From contig CAWBAJ010000015.1 in NCBI GenBank assembly GCA_963786765.1, positions 1 through 64,000 on the forward strand: a DNA stretch of 64,000 bases, written 5' to 3'. A model generated the notes under the pieces. That model was not told the origin of the DNA. It made no database searches and saw only the letters and a program-made list of their open reading frames with translations. The translations under genes were made by a program, and so were the position numbers. How positions within the stretch are numbered: the first letter of the stretch is position 1; the number at the start of each line of letters is the position of its first letter. Source of the DNA: DATKNA01 sp963786765 (GTDB lineage: Bacteria; Actinomycetota; Actinomycetes; Actinomycetales; Kineosporiaceae). Shown one piece after another: positions 1-9,284 of this stretch.

Positions 1-79
1 GAACCGGGACGGCACGGCTCATCCCTCTGCACCCTCTGCCGATGAGCAACAGGACGGCGGGTTCACGAGGAGGCGGGCC

Positions 80-283
80 ATGCACGAGGAGTCTCCCGAG
101 GCACGGTTGCCGCTGCCGACGCCGATCCCCCGGCCGCGGTCGGAGGATCCGGTGATGGGCCTCCTGGGGGCCAGCCTGCCGCTGTCCTTGATCATGGATC
201 TCGTCATGCCGGCAGGTCCGCACAGCCGGGAACTGCTGGCCACCGAGCCCGCGGACGACGGCTCCTGGCTCGACGATCTCTGA
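80..283 (+). CDS. small hypothetical protein (67 aa)
   Basis: A 67-residue open frame starts at an ATG preceded by a strong AGGAGG-type ribosome binding site nine bases upstream. The product has a proline-rich N-terminal half, a short hydrophobic stretch in the middle (residues about 27-42, GLLGASLPLSLIMDLVM) and an acidic tail ending in a WLDDL motif. It could be a small membrane-associated or peripheral protein. No family is recognised. It lies just before the tRNA-Lys gene on the same strand. The ribosome binding site is the main reason to believe it is translated. Confidence 0.5.
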   Translation: MHEESPEARLPLPTPIPRPRSEDPVMGLLGASLPLSLIMDLVMPAGPHSRELLATEPADDGSWLDDL

Positions 284-374
284 GCCCCTCGCCCGCTGCT
301 GACCTGCAGGGACACGCCGGTGCAGTATCGATTTCACCAGCCGCGACCGGGCCTGCTAGCCTCGTTGAGCCAAC

Positions 375-447
<73 letters not shown>

Positions 448-922
448 CCCCTGTGACCTGGTCATTCAGTTCGTTGATCGCGGGTTCCGCGTGCACCTCC
501 GACCGGGGTCTGACGAACGGCCTCCTTGGCGACGACGGCGTGGCGGAGAGCGACCGTGAGCGCTGATCCTTTACGGCGCGGGTGTTAGCAACGCGGACCT
601 GATGAGGGGCTAACTCTAGAAGTGGCCCCCTTGTGATCAAGGATTCGTGAGCTGAAGAGTACGTGGATGCATTCACCTGCTTGGGCTCTTGTGGTGGCGC
701 GGAAAGATGTCGCCCGTGGCGGGCGGTGATGGATTGCGCTCGTTGATGCAGAGTCTCTAGCCATCGACTGCGGGGGTCGTGGGTCTTGGTCACCCGCGCA
801 TGGCCGAGCTGCCCCCCGCCCGTCATCAGCTCGAGTCCTGGACCTGCCATCCTGGCTGCGGTTCGAGCAGGCGATATTGGCGGATCGCGATGTACCGACA
901 CGACGGGGGCCAGGTCGCCCTG
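448..922. other. non-coding stretch downstream of tRNA-Lys
   Basis: About 475 bases hold no convincing gene. Open frames here have arginine/serine-rich composition typical of antisense or random frames in GC-rich DNA. The stretch around 590-720 is noticeably less GC-rich than its surroundings. A position directly 3' of a tRNA gene is a common integration site for mobile elements, so this may be the scar of a lost element. No integrase, attachment repeat or transposase is visible. Confidence 0.4.
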
Positions 923-2308
923 TCATGTCCGGCTCTGCTGGTCGAACTGTTGTGCGGCTTGCAGCACTGCGGAGATGACGTCGGCGTCTGCGCCCAGCGT
1001 CGGGTCGAGATAGGTCAGCGCCCGGCGAACAGCGTCGGGAAGCGGCCCGGCCGCGAGCGGGACGATGTCGTCCGCGCGGACGTCGACGACCGGACTCCCG
1101 GCACCGCGCAGATGCGCGACCCAGGCGCCGAGGACCAGGGTCGCTCCCGCCGGGATCCGCCCGGCCGCCCGCTCCGACCGGAGCGTCGGCAGGATGCGCA
1201 CCGGCAGCTTCTGCGATCCGTCCGTGGCGATCTGGGCGAGCAGGTAGCGGATGCGCGGGTTGTCGAATCGATCGAGCAGGGCGCCTCGGTACGCCTCGAG
1301 CTCACCTTCGGGCTGACTCAGATGTCGGGACGCCTCACTCCACCACTGCAGGAGCCAGCCACGGACCACCTCGTCGGCCACGGCACCGGCGACCGTGTCA
1401 TGGCCACGGATGGCGCCCGCGTAGGCCAGCAGCGAGTGACCGCCGTTGAGCAGCCACAGTTTGCGGTGCTCGAAGGGCACGATGTCGTCGGCGAAGGTGG
1501 CGCGCGCATCCTCCCAGCGAGGCCGCCCGGCCAGGAAGGTGCCGCTGAGCACCCACTCTCGGAACGGCTCGGTGACCACCGGTGCGTCGTCACGCAGACC
1601 GGTGCCCTCGGACACCGCGACGACGTCCTCGGGGGCGGTCCGCGGCGTGATCCGATCGACCATCGTAGTGACCGTCGACAACGACTTGGCGCTCCATTCG
1701 GCCAGCCGGGAGTCGACCATGTCGGCCAGGTCTGCGACCACTCGGGCGGCCACCGCGCCGTTGTCGGGCAGGTTGTCGCACGGAATCAGGGTCAGCGGCC
1801 CGGCCTCAGCCCGGCGGCGCGCGGCGAGCCCGGCGACCAGCCGCGCCGGCGCCGTGAGCACGCGGGCGGTGAGGTCACGACGCAGCGTCGCCACATCGGC
1901 CTGCACGTCGTCGCGGGTGCGGTCCAGCCCGCCGTCCGCGCCCCGGAGGTACCCGGCCTCGGTGATGGTGACGGTCACCGCGCGCACCTCAGGCGATGCG
2001 AGGTAACCCAGCCACGCGTCGTGATCGTCGGAGGCGTGGGCGCGGGAGACGCTGCTGATGACATCGAACCGGTCACCGCCGGCGGCTCGCGTGACAAGGG
2101 TGTAGAGGCCGTCCTGCGCTGCAAGTGTCTGTGCGAGCCGGGCCCCTTGTCCCTCGAAGGCCGCGATGCCCCACTGTTCGGCGTCGGCGGCGCGTTCGGT
2201 GTACCAGGCCTGGTGCGCGCGGAAGAAGTTGCCCAGGCCGAGATGCACCAGCCGCACCGGCGGCGCGGGGCGGCCGTGCCCGGCGCCGCGCGAGAGTGCG
2301 GCGGTCAC
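923..2308 (-). CDS. mannitol dehydrogenase family protein (mannonate/fructuronate oxidoreductase-like)
   Basis: This predicted 461-residue NAD-dependent polyol or hexonate dehydrogenase of the long-chain mannitol dehydrogenase family would interconvert fructuronate and mannonate or a related pair. The N-terminal dinucleotide-binding signature VHLGLGNFFRAHQ, the NLPDNG segment, and the catalytic Lys/Asn/His set in KLWLLNGGHS (Lys, Asn +5, His +8) are all present, so the enzyme looks intact. The GTG start at 2308 overlaps the stop of the upstream uronate isomerase remnant by four bases (GTGA). This keeps the classic uxaC-uxuB order and supports a uronate-pathway substrate rather than mannitol, although substrate cannot be read from sequence. 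Length is normal for the family. Confidence 0.85.
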   Translation of the reverse strand: MTAALSRGAGHGRPAPPVRLVHLGLGNFFRAHQAWYTERAADAEQWGIAAFEGQGARLAQTLAAQDGLYTLVTRAAGGDRFDVISSVSRAHASDDHDAWLGYLASPEVRAVTVTITEAGYLRGADGGLDRTRDDVQADVATLRRDLTARVLTAPARLVAGLAARRRAEAGPLTLIPCDNLPDNGAVAARVVADLADMVDSRLAEWSAKSLSTVTTMVDRITPRTAPEDVVAVSEGTGLRDDAPVVTEPFREWVLSGTFLAGRPRWEDARATFADDIVPFEHRKLWLLNGGHSLLAYAGAIRGHDTVAGAVADEVVRGWLLQWWSEASRHLSQPEGELEAYRGALLDRFDNPRIRYLLAQIATDGSQKLPVRILPTLRSERAAGRIPAGATLVLGAWVAHLRGAGSPVVDVRADDIVPLAAGPLPDAVRRALTYLDPTLGADADVISAVLQAAQQFDQQSRT

Positions 2309-2568
2309 AGCCTGAACACCTCGTTCGGGCGGGTAGTGACGAGGTCGAGCGTCTCGGTGACGGCGGCGCGGAAACAGCGGATCGCGTCGGGGGCGTCCAG
2401 GAACCACCAGGGCGCGCCGACGTACACCGGCGGGTAGAACCCGGCCAACGGCGCGAGCTCGCGGGAGAACACCGTCTCGTCGAGAGTGAACAGCTCCAGG
2501 TGCAGGTGGGGATGAGTCCCGCAGCGCCGCGGCAGTGGGCGGAGTGCGCGGGTGAATTCGACAGCCAC
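2305..2568 (-). pseudogene. uxaC: uronate (glucuronate) isomerase remnant
   Basis: Only about 87 codons remain of an enzyme that is normally about 470 residues. The reading frame keeps a typical UxaC segment (THPHLHLELFTLDETVFSRE, then LAPLAGFYPPVYVGAPWWF and FRAAVTET). It then jumps directly to the family's C-terminal end (LDLVTTRPNEVF). The intervening block of about 60 residues is missing without a frameshift. The N-terminal three quarters, with the metal-binding HxH motif, are also gone, and a TGA lies eight codons before the first GTG. The remnant still overlaps the downstream dehydrogenase start by GTGA. It should be inactive. The two clean deletions point to gene decay rather than sequencing error. 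Confidence 0.8.
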
Positions 2569-2600
2569 TGGCGAGCCAATCCGAGTTCAGGAGGCAATCA

Positions 2601-2720
2601 GGGTGAACGTTTCGATCGACACAGCTGGCACGGGCGCACACTGGGCCGCGGACCGGGTCGCGGAGTCACTCGGCGGGAGCCGCGCCCTGGCGCACGAGGA
2701 CGGTGGGTCTCGCCGTGCCT
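2601..2720 (+). CDS. short ORF with strong RBS, possible gene remnant or leader peptide
   Basis: A 39-codon frame begins with GTG at 2601, preceded by a clear AGGAGG element at about 2588-2593. It ends in TGA at 2718-2720, overlapping a possible GTG start (2715) of the histidine phosphatase. The peptide begins MNVSIDTAGTGAHWAADRVA and resembles no family I can name. It may be the surviving 5' end of a deleted gene, since the uronate isomerase on the other side of this junction is also truncated, or a coupled leader. Confidence 0.3.
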
Positions 2721-3334
2721 GAGCCAGACGAGGGCGGTGGACCGCGCCTGGTGCTGGTCCGACATGGTGAGACCGACTGGGCCAGGGATGGGCGGCACAC
2801 GGGCCGTAGCGACATTCCGCTCACCGACCTCGGCCGTTCTCAAGCGATGGTTCTGGGTGACCGGCTGCGCGGGCGCCGCTTCACCGGTGTGTTCACCAGC
2901 CCGCCGTCCAGGGCTCGGGAGACGTGCAGCCTCGCCGGGCTGGGGCACGAGGCCCGGGTCAGCGAGGACCTGCGGGAGTGGGACTACGGCGACTACGAGG
3001 GACGACGGACCGTCGAGATCCGTCGCCAGGTGCCGGACTGGACGGTGTGGCGCGACGGCGCCCCCAACGGAGAGCGCGCGTCCGATGTCGGCGCCCGAGC
3101 CGACCGGCTGATCGAGCAGGCGAGGACGGAGGAAGGAGAGGTCGTCCTGTTCAGCCACGGCCACTTCCTGCGGGTGCTCACCGCGCGGTGGCTGGGCCTC
3201 GATCCGGCTGATGGAAGGTTGTTCGCGCTGGCGCCGGCCACCATCAGCATCTTGGGACACGAGCGGGAACAACCCGTGATCATTCGTTGGAACGACCGCT
3301 GCCATCTGGTGCTGCCCTCCTACATCTGGGCTGA
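2703..3334 (+). CDS. histidine phosphatase (phosphoglycerate mutase-like), natural stop lost
   Basis: The N-terminal part is a complete branch-1 histidine phosphatase domain. It has the RHG motif in LVLVRHGETDWARDG (phospho-accepting His), SRARETC, the REWDYGDYEG segment, and the second catalytic His in VVLFSHGHFLRVL. The domain ends near residue 200 with IIRWNDRCHL, the usual end of this family. No in-frame stop follows. The frame stays open through 4907, running antisense across the whole neighbouring oxidoreductase gene. A TGA at 3332-3334 in another frame would give a normal-length protein, so a small indel near the 3' end is likely. The end given here is that inferred one. The substrate is probably a small phosphorylated metabolite; it cannot be specified. 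A start at GTG 2715 is also possible. Confidence 0.7.
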
Positions 3335-3476
3335 GCAGGGAGACCTGGATGTCAAGACCGGCGATCCCAGTGTGGGAAGCGGTGACGACCGCACAGCCCG
3401 CGCGCCGACGCCGGCGGGTGACTCGATCCGCCCCCTGCCTGAGCTCCCGGCTTCGGCCTTCGCCGAGGGCCCGGTC

Positions 3477-4658
3477 TCACTCGTCGCGCTCGGGGAACTT
3501 CCCCTCCTCGCGAATACGCTGGTTGAGCAGGGCCAGGTACTCGTCCTCGTCGAAGTCGATCGGTACCTCCCTGCCGGTCCAACTCGACAGGTGGATGGCG
3601 TTCGCCAGCCTGACGCTGTTGATGCCGTCGGCGCCCGGGGCGATCAGCGGTGTGCCGTCGAGGACGTTACGGGCGAAGTTCTCCAGCACGTCGGCATGCT
3701 GCTTGCCCCAGGGCGACTCGGATTCAAAGCTCTCCTGGGTGTACAGCGTGTCGAGGTCCACCTGCCCCGTGAACAGCTTCATGACGTCGGCCATGTCCAT
3801 GCCGGCGCTGAGCTCCGGCTCGGGCTTGCGCAGCCGCGTGATCGTCGCCCTCTTGCTGTCCTCCACCACGATCTTGCCCTGGTCGCCGAGGATCTCGAAT
3901 CTGTCGGTGCCGGCGATGTCGTAGGTGCGCGTCACGAAGGAACCCGTCACGCCGCCCCCGTAGTCGACCACCGTGTTGACCTCGTTCTCGACGACGATGT
4001 CCCGGCCGATTCCGTAGCCGAGCTTCGCGAAGACCGACGTCGGGACGCCGCAGATCCACTGCCACAGGTCGAGCTGATGCGGTGCCTGGTTGACGAGCAC
4101 GCCGCCGCCCTCCCCGCCCCACGTGGCTCGCCACTCGCTCGAGTCGTAGTACCCCTGCGGCCGCCACCAGTTGGTGATGATCCAATTGCTGCGCAGCACT
4201 CTGCCGATCTCGCCCCCGTCGACGATGGCCTTCAGCCGCTGGTACAGCGGGTTCATCCGCTGGTTGAACATCATGCCGAAGGTCAGGTCCGGCTTCGTCG
4301 CGGCGAAGGCGATCAACTGGTTCGCCTGCTTCGTGTAGACGCCGGCGGGCTTGTCGATGAGGGCGTGTACGCCCCGCTCCAGGGCTGCGATACCCATCTC
4401 GGGGTGGAGGTAGTGGGGCACCGTTGTGACGATGGCATCGACGTCTCCGCTGGTGATCATCTCGAGGTAGTCCTCGTAGACCGGTACATCGGGATAGGTC
4501 GACCGCGCCAGCTGCCGCTTGTCCTCGGCGGTGTCACAGATTGCTCCGACAGTCATGTGCGGGACCATGCCGTCAGTGATGATCTTCGCGTACATGCCGC
4601 CCTGCTGGCCGAGCCCGATGATCCCGAGTCTCGCCGTGTCCGCTGTACTGCCCGCCAT
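3477..4658 (-). CDS. Gfo/Idh/MocA family oxidoreductase
   Basis: This 393-residue NAD(P)-dependent sugar or cyclitol oxidoreductase is intact. It has an N-terminal Rossmann fold with GLGQQGG (residues about 14-20), the family's EKP-type lysine in ALIDKPAG (about residue 105), and the catalytic His/Asp pair in APHQLDLWQW (about residues 195-204). The C-terminal alpha/beta domain is complete. Members act on myo- or scyllo-inositol, glucose-like sugars or anhydrosugars. It is divergent from the sugar isomerase/epimerase at 5139, a pairing seen in inositol and rare-sugar catabolic loci, and lies near uronate genes. Substrate is an inference only. Confidence 0.88.
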   Translation of the reverse strand: MAGSTADTARLGIIGLGQQGGMYAKIITDGMVPHMTVGAICDTAEDKRQLARSTYPDVPVYEDYLEMITSGDVDAIVTTVPHYLHPEMGIAALERGVHALIDKPAGVYTKQANQLIAFAATKPDLTFGMMFNQRMNPLYQRLKAIVDGGEIGRVLRSNWIITNWWRPQGYYDSSEWRATWGGEGGGVLVNQAPHQLDLWQWICGVPTSVFAKLGYGIGRDIVVENEVNTVVDYGGGVTGSFVTRTYDIAGTDRFEILGDQGKIVVEDSKRATITRLRKPEPELSAGMDMADVMKLFTGQVDLDTLYTQESFESESPWGKQHADVLENFARNVLDGTPLIAPGADGINSVRLANAIHLSSWTGREVPIDFDEDEYLALLNQRIREEGKFPERDE

Positions 4659-5138
4659 AGCCGTCTCCTCCGTGCGAAGGTCCCCGTGCGCAGTCGACTG
4701 GCTCGGCGAGCCTGCCCGCCGATGGACCTTCGACCTGGCAGCTATTCACCCACTCGGCCCGGGTGGTCGGCCAGGTGTTGCCGTGAGTTGCTGCGGACCG
4801 CGGCGAGGCGGCGGCTGCTGCGCAACCCATTGCCGACCCGGGACCGGCCCTCTAGCCTCGCAGCTGTCGCCCTCGCCGGGCGGCGCCGATGTCGATGGGG
4901 CGGATGAGGATCGACCAGCCGGTGACCTCGGACACCGGATCGCCCGCGGCGACTTTCGGAGTGGAGGTCGGGGATGTGGACCCTGTCCGGTTCGCTGACG
5001 AAATCGACCCCGACCTGAACGTCCGGTGCGACCTACTCGAGCACCTCGGCATCACATCGAGGATGACTTCGACGCCCATCTCGAGCGCATGGGTCGTGCC
5101 GTGTGGGTGGCGAATGCACGGACAGGGAGGAGCCTCGG
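4659..5138. other. divergent intergenic region, possible gene debris
   Basis: This 480-base gap separates the divergent oxidoreductase and epimerase genes and must hold both promoters. Between about 4890 and 5110 there is protein-like coding in changing frames (for example VDPVRFADEIDPDLNVRCDL, then EDDFDAHLERMGRAVWVAN in another frame). This suggests fragments of a former gene broken by small indels. I could not name the family. Confidence 0.35.
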
Positions 5139-5999
5139 ATGGCGAAGATCGGCGTGCAGGTCAGCACGATCAAGAACGCGTTCGTCGAGTTGGGCACGTA
5201 CGAGACGCTGCGCAAGGTCAGCGACCTCGGCTACCACGCCGTCGAGATGTCCCAGGTGGCGATGACGCCCGAGAACGTCGCCGAGATGAAGCGGGCAGGC
5301 GACGAGCTCGGCATCAAGTTCGCGGCTCTCTCCGCCCAGATGACCAAGCCTCCGGGCGCGCCCGCGGACTCGCTCGCCGAGGACTTCGTCAAGATCGTCG
5401 GAGACTGCAAGACCCTGGGAACGACCATGCTCCGCATCGGAATGCTGCCGTTCGACGCGATGGCGGCACTCGACCTGGTCGTCGACTTCGCCCGCTCGGC
5501 GGAGGAGGCGGCCGGCCGGCTGCGGGACCACGGGATCGACCTCTACTACCACAACCATCACATCGAGTTCGCCCGGTTCGACGGCCGTTACATGCTCGAC
5601 ATCATCGCGGACACCGCCCCAACGGTGGGCCTGGAGCTCGACGTCCACTGGATCCACCGAGGCGGTCTCGACCCCGTCGCGGTGCTCGAGAAGTACGCCG
5701 GGCGGGTTCGCCTCGTGCACCTCAAGGACTATCGGATCAGTCAGCTTCCCTCGTCGGCGATGGACTTCCTCGCGGCGGGTGACTTCGCCGGATTCATGAC
5801 CGCGTTCGCCGGGGTGGTGCAGTTCGCCGAGGTGGGGCAGGGAACCCTTGACTGGCCGCGCATCATCGAGCAGGCGACCGCCAGCGGCGCCGAGTACCTC
5901 CTGGTGGAGCAGGACGACACGTACGGGCGGGATCCGTTCGAGTCCCTGGCGATGTCCCGGGACCACCTGATCGCGCTCGGACACGCCGATCTGTTCTGA
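5139..5999 (+). CDS. sugar phosphate isomerase/epimerase (xylose isomerase-like TIM barrel)
   Basis: The 286-residue TIM-barrel protein of the AP_endonuc_2/xylose isomerase-like family starts at ATG 5139 behind a GGGAGGAG ribosome binding site. Likely metal and substrate ligands are visible in strand-end motifs: LYYHNHHIEF, LELDVHWIHRGG, LVHLKDY and EVGQGTLDWP. Related enzymes isomerise or epimerise keto-sugars, inosose or sugar phosphates using a divalent metal. Together with the divergent Gfo/Idh/MocA oxidoreductase it could form a two-step oxidation-isomerisation module. The gene is intact; the exact substrate is unknown. Confidence 0.88.
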   Translation: MAKIGVQVSTIKNAFVELGTYETLRKVSDLGYHAVEMSQVAMTPENVAEMKRAGDELGIKFAALSAQMTKPPGAPADSLAEDFVKIVGDCKTLGTTMLRIGMLPFDAMAALDLVVDFARSAEEAAGRLRDHGIDLYYHNHHIEFARFDGRYMLDIIADTAPTVGLELDVHWIHRGGLDPVAVLEKYAGRVRLVHLKDYRISQLPSSAMDFLAAGDFAGFMTAFAGVVQFAEVGQGTLDWPRIIEQATASGAEYLLVEQDDTYGRDPFESLAMSRDHLIALGHADLF

Positions 6000-6034
6000 T
6001 GATCCGGATCCAGGGGCAGGTGCAGCAGTGAGCG

Positions 6035-7240
6035 TCAGGTGGCTCGTCCGGCTGCGGCGTGGGCACGCTCGTGTTCTTCGTGTGCACGAGCGAGGAGGCC
6101 CATGACTTGTCCTCCTCGCGGATCCGCCGCGGTACTTCTCCGGCAGACCCCGGATGGTGTCGCTCCTCGGCCAGCAGCCGTCGGTAGATCTCCTCCCGGC
6201 GGGCCGGATCGGCTCTCGAAGCTCCAGGTACTCGGTGGCGTGACGCCGCGCGGCGGCTGACGGCGTTCTGCGCGCGGCCCTTCGGGCTGACGCAGCGAGG
6301 CGACCACGGTGACCACCAGGACGCCGATGATGACGGACAGCGACACGCCGGTGCTGATCTCGACGACCGGCACGGGCTCGCCGTCGTTGATGAACGGCAC
6401 GTTGTTCTCGTGCAGCGCGTGCAGGACCAGCTTCACGCCGATGAACGCCAGGATCGCGGCCAGCCCGTAGGTCAGGTAGATCAGCCGGTCCAGCAGCCCG
6501 TCGATCAGGAAGTACAGCTGCCGCAGGCCGAGCAGCGAGAACGCGGTGGCGGTGAAGACGATGTAGACGTTCTGGGTGAGGCCGAAGATCGCAGGGATCG
6601 AGTCGAGCGCGAACAGGATGTCGGTGCCGCCGATCGCCACCATGACCAGCAGCATCGGCGTCATCACGCGCCGGCCGTCGTCGGACGGTGAAGAGCTTGT
6701 CGCCGTCGTAGTGCTCGCTGGTGTGGAACAGCCGCCGGGCCAGCCGGACCATGACGTTGTCCGGCGCATGCGGCGTCCTCGCCCTCCGGCTTGAGCAGGT
6801 TCCCGGCGGTGATCAGCAGGACGAGCCCGAACAGGTAGAACACCCAGGCGAAGGTGTTGATCAGCGCGGCGCCGAGGAAGATGAAGCCGGTCCGGGCGAC
6901 GAGCGAGAACACGATGCCGAACAGCAGCACCTTCTGCTGGTCGGCCCGCGGGACCTTGAAGCTGGCCATGATGATCAGGAAGACGAACAGGTTGTCGACC
7001 GACAGCGCCTTCTCGGTGACGTAGCCGGCGAAGTACTCGCCGCCCGATCTCCGCGCCGCCGAAGACGAGCACGCCGACCCCGAACAGCACCGCGATCCCG
7101 ACGTAGACGCGCGGACCAGCGCGCCGCCTCGCCGCAGCGACGGCACGTGCGCCTTGCGGACGTGGAAGAAGAAGTCGAAGAGCGAGCAGCGCGACGATGG
7201 CGGCGATGGTCGCCCACCAGACGAGAGACGAAACGTTCAC
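6035..7240 (-). pseudogene. TerC family integral membrane protein, multiply frameshifted
   Basis: TerC-family membrane proteins (tellurium resistance or metal export, about 330-400 residues) are recognisable here only by joining several frames. The N-terminus MNVSSLVWWATIAAIVALLA is followed in a second frame by YVGIAVLFGVGVLVFGGAE. ALSVDNLFVFLIIMASF and a transmembrane block come from a third, and VAIGGTDILFALDSIPAIFG plus VYIVFTATAFSLLGLRQLYF from the first again. The Asp-containing membrane motifs (SVDNLFV, FALDSIPA) are intact. At least five single-base shifts are needed (near 7180, 7140, 7050, 6770, 6700, and more toward the 3' end). All blocks are still well conserved, so the breaks are either very recent or sequencing errors. 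Confidence 0.8.
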
Positions 7241-7334
7241 GATCGGCCTCAGTACGGTCTGTCGGTGACGGTCAGGTCGACGGTGCGGTCACGCTCTCTG
7301 GAAGTGGGAACGGTAAGGCTACGCGTCCCCGCCG

Positions 7335-7351
7335 GGACCGCCCAGCGGTCC
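7335..7351. promoter_or_regulatory. inverted repeat in divergent intergenic region
   Basis: A perfect 7-bp inverted repeat, GGACCGC-cca-GCGGTCC, sits between the divergent TerC gene and the flavin monooxygenase gene, about 95 bases before the latter's ATG. It may be an operator for a dimeric regulator. The three-base spacer could instead give a small hairpin in RNA. No regulator gene is adjacent. Confidence 0.35.
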
Positions 7352-7446
7352 GTCCCGTAGTCGGGCGACATCGCTCTCAGCCGGAGGGAGTGACACCCTG
7401 CTCCTGTGACCCGCGAGGTGTTCTCGATCGCCTGGGGGAAGTGACC

Positions 7447-8582
7447 ATGACCGGCATGCAGTTCGGCATCTTCACCGTGGGCGACGTCACGGCGGACCCG
7501 ACGACCGGCAGGACGCCGACCGAGGCCGAGCGGATCCAGGCGCACGGTGACGATCGCGAAGAAGGCCGAGGAGGTCGGGCTGGACGTGTTCGCCACCGGC
7601 GAGCACCACAACCCGCCGTTCGTCGCCGTCCTCCCCGACGACCATGCTGGCGCTACATCGCCGCGCAGACCGAGCGACTGATCCTCTCGACGTCGACGAC
7701 GCTGATCACCACCAACGACCCGGTGAAGATCGCCGAGGACTTCGCGTGCTGCAGCACCTCTCCGGCGGCCGGGTGGACCTGATGCTGGGCCGCGGCAACA
7801 CCGGCCCGGTCTACCCGTGGTTCGGCAAGGACATCCGCGAGGGCATCCCGCTGGCGGTCGAGAACTACGCGCTGCTGCGCCGGCTGTGGCGCGAGGAGGT
7901 CGTCGACTGGGAGGGCAAGTTCCGCACGCCGCTGCAGGGCTTCACCTCGACGCCGCGGCCGCTGGACGGCGTGCCGCCGTTCGTCTGGCACGGCTCGATC
8001 CGCAGCCCCGAGATCGCCGAGCAGGCGGCGTACTACGGCGACGGGTTCTTCGCCAACCACATCTTCTGGCCCGGCCTCGCACACCCAGCGGATGGTCGGC
8101 TTGTACCGGCAGCGCTTCGAGCACTACGGCCACGGCGCCGCCGACCAGGCGATCGTCGGCCTCGGCGGCCAGGTGTTCATGCGGCCGAACAGCCAGGACG
8201 CCGTGCAGGAGTTCCGGCCCTACTTCGACAACGCCCCGGTGTACGGGCACGGCCCATCGCTGGAGGAGTTCACCGCGCAGACTCCGCTGACCGTCGGGTC
8301 GCCGCAGCAGGTGATCGAGCGGACACTGGGGTTCCGGAACTATGTCGGGGACTACCAGCGCCAGCTGTTCCTGATCGACCACGCCGGGCTGCCGTTGAAG
8401 ACGGTGCTCGAGCAGCTGGACCTGCTCGGGGAGCGAGGTCGTGCCGGTGCTTGCGCAAGGAGTTCGCTGTCGGACGTCCCGAACACGTCCCGGACGCCCC
8501 GACCCACGAGTCGCTCGTGGCGATCGCCGAGACCGCGGCATCGTCCTCCACGGAGCTGGAGCAGGAGCAGGAGCAGCGATGA
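7447..8582 (+). pseudogene. LLM-class FMN-dependent monooxygenase (CE1758-like), multiply frameshifted
   Basis: Bacterial luciferase-like monooxygenases of the CE1758 type are about 370 residues. All parts of one are here but in changing frames: MTGMQFGIFTVGDVTADPTT at the start, AKKAEEVGLDVFATGEHHN in a second frame, YIAAQTERLILSTSTTLITT in the first, LMLGRGNTGPVYPWFGKDI in a third, and MVGLYRQRFEHYGHG onward again in the first. The final KEFAVGRPEHVPDAPTHESL is in the third. At least six shifts are required (near 7545, 7625, 7652, 7748, 8080, 8440). The stop overlaps the FMN reductase start (ATGA), the usual operon of this two-component monooxygenase. Confidence 0.82.
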
Positions 8583-9211
8583 CACGTCTGGCGATCGTCA
8601 GCGGCGGAGTGCGGGAGCCGTCCTCGACGCGGCTGCTGGCCGATCTCCTGGGCCAGGCAGTGCACCAGGAACTGACCCGGGCGGGGGAAGAGGTCAGCAG
8701 CTCGGTCATCGAGCTGCGCAGGCTCGGACGACCGATCATGGACGCGATGCTCACCGGCCTCCGGACCACCGATCTCGAAGCCGCCTTCGAGGCCGTTGCC
8801 GAGGCGGATGCACTGATCGCGGTGACCCCGGCCTTCAACGCCTCGTTCAGCGGGCTGTTCAAATCCTTCTTCGACGTGCTGCCGGAGGAGTCGTTGACGG
8901 ACATGCCGGTGCTGATAGCGGCCACCGGTGGCACGGAGCGACACTCCCTGGTGCTCGAGCACGCGCTGCGCCCGATGTTCTCGTACCTGCACGCGGTGGT
9001 CTCCCCCACCGGTGTGTACGCCGCCACTGACGACTTCGGTGTCGCGCCGTCGTCCGGCGGGCTGGCGGAGCGGATCGGGAAGGCGGCCACAGACTTCGCC
9101 CGGCTCCTCCGCTCGTGCGGCACTCGCGCGCCACGGGACGCCTTCGCCGAGCAGCTCACCGAGATGGAAAGCCTTCTGCGTCAGGCGCGATCGGGCCCCG
9201 AGCGCCGATGA
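8579..9211 (+). CDS. NAD(P)H-dependent FMN reductase (CE1759-like)
   Basis: This 210-residue flavodoxin-fold reductase supplies reduced FMN to the adjacent luciferase-like monooxygenase. The N-terminal phosphate-binding loop (LAIVSGGVREPSSTRLLADL) is followed by PAFNASFSGLFKSFFDVL and the ATGGTERHSL segment typical of the CE1759 group. The ATG at 8579 overlaps the monooxygenase stop by four bases, so translation is probably coupled. Unlike its two upstream neighbours this gene has no frameshift, which makes the indel cluster at 6.0-8.5 kb stand out. Confidence 0.88.
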   Translation: MTRLAIVSGGVREPSSTRLLADLLGQAVHQELTRAGEEVSSSVIELRRLGRPIMDAMLTGLRTTDLEAAFEAVAEADALIAVTPAFNASFSGLFKSFFDVLPEESLTDMPVLIAATGGTERHSLVLEHALRPMFSYLHAVVSPTGVYAATDDFGVAPSSGGLAERIGKAATDFARLLRSCGTRAPRDAFAEQLTEMESLLRQARSGPERR

Positions 9212-9284
9212 TCCGGCAGGCCGGGGCCACGTGTTCGGGATCCGCTGGAGACGTGCTTCGGTCGAAGGAAGGAGGACCGTCGTC

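Noticed and set aside
7447..8582. Programmed frameshifting in the flavin monooxygenase
   Set aside because: At least six shifts at unrelated sequences are needed, and the neighbouring TerC gene has the same problem. This is not a recoding pattern.
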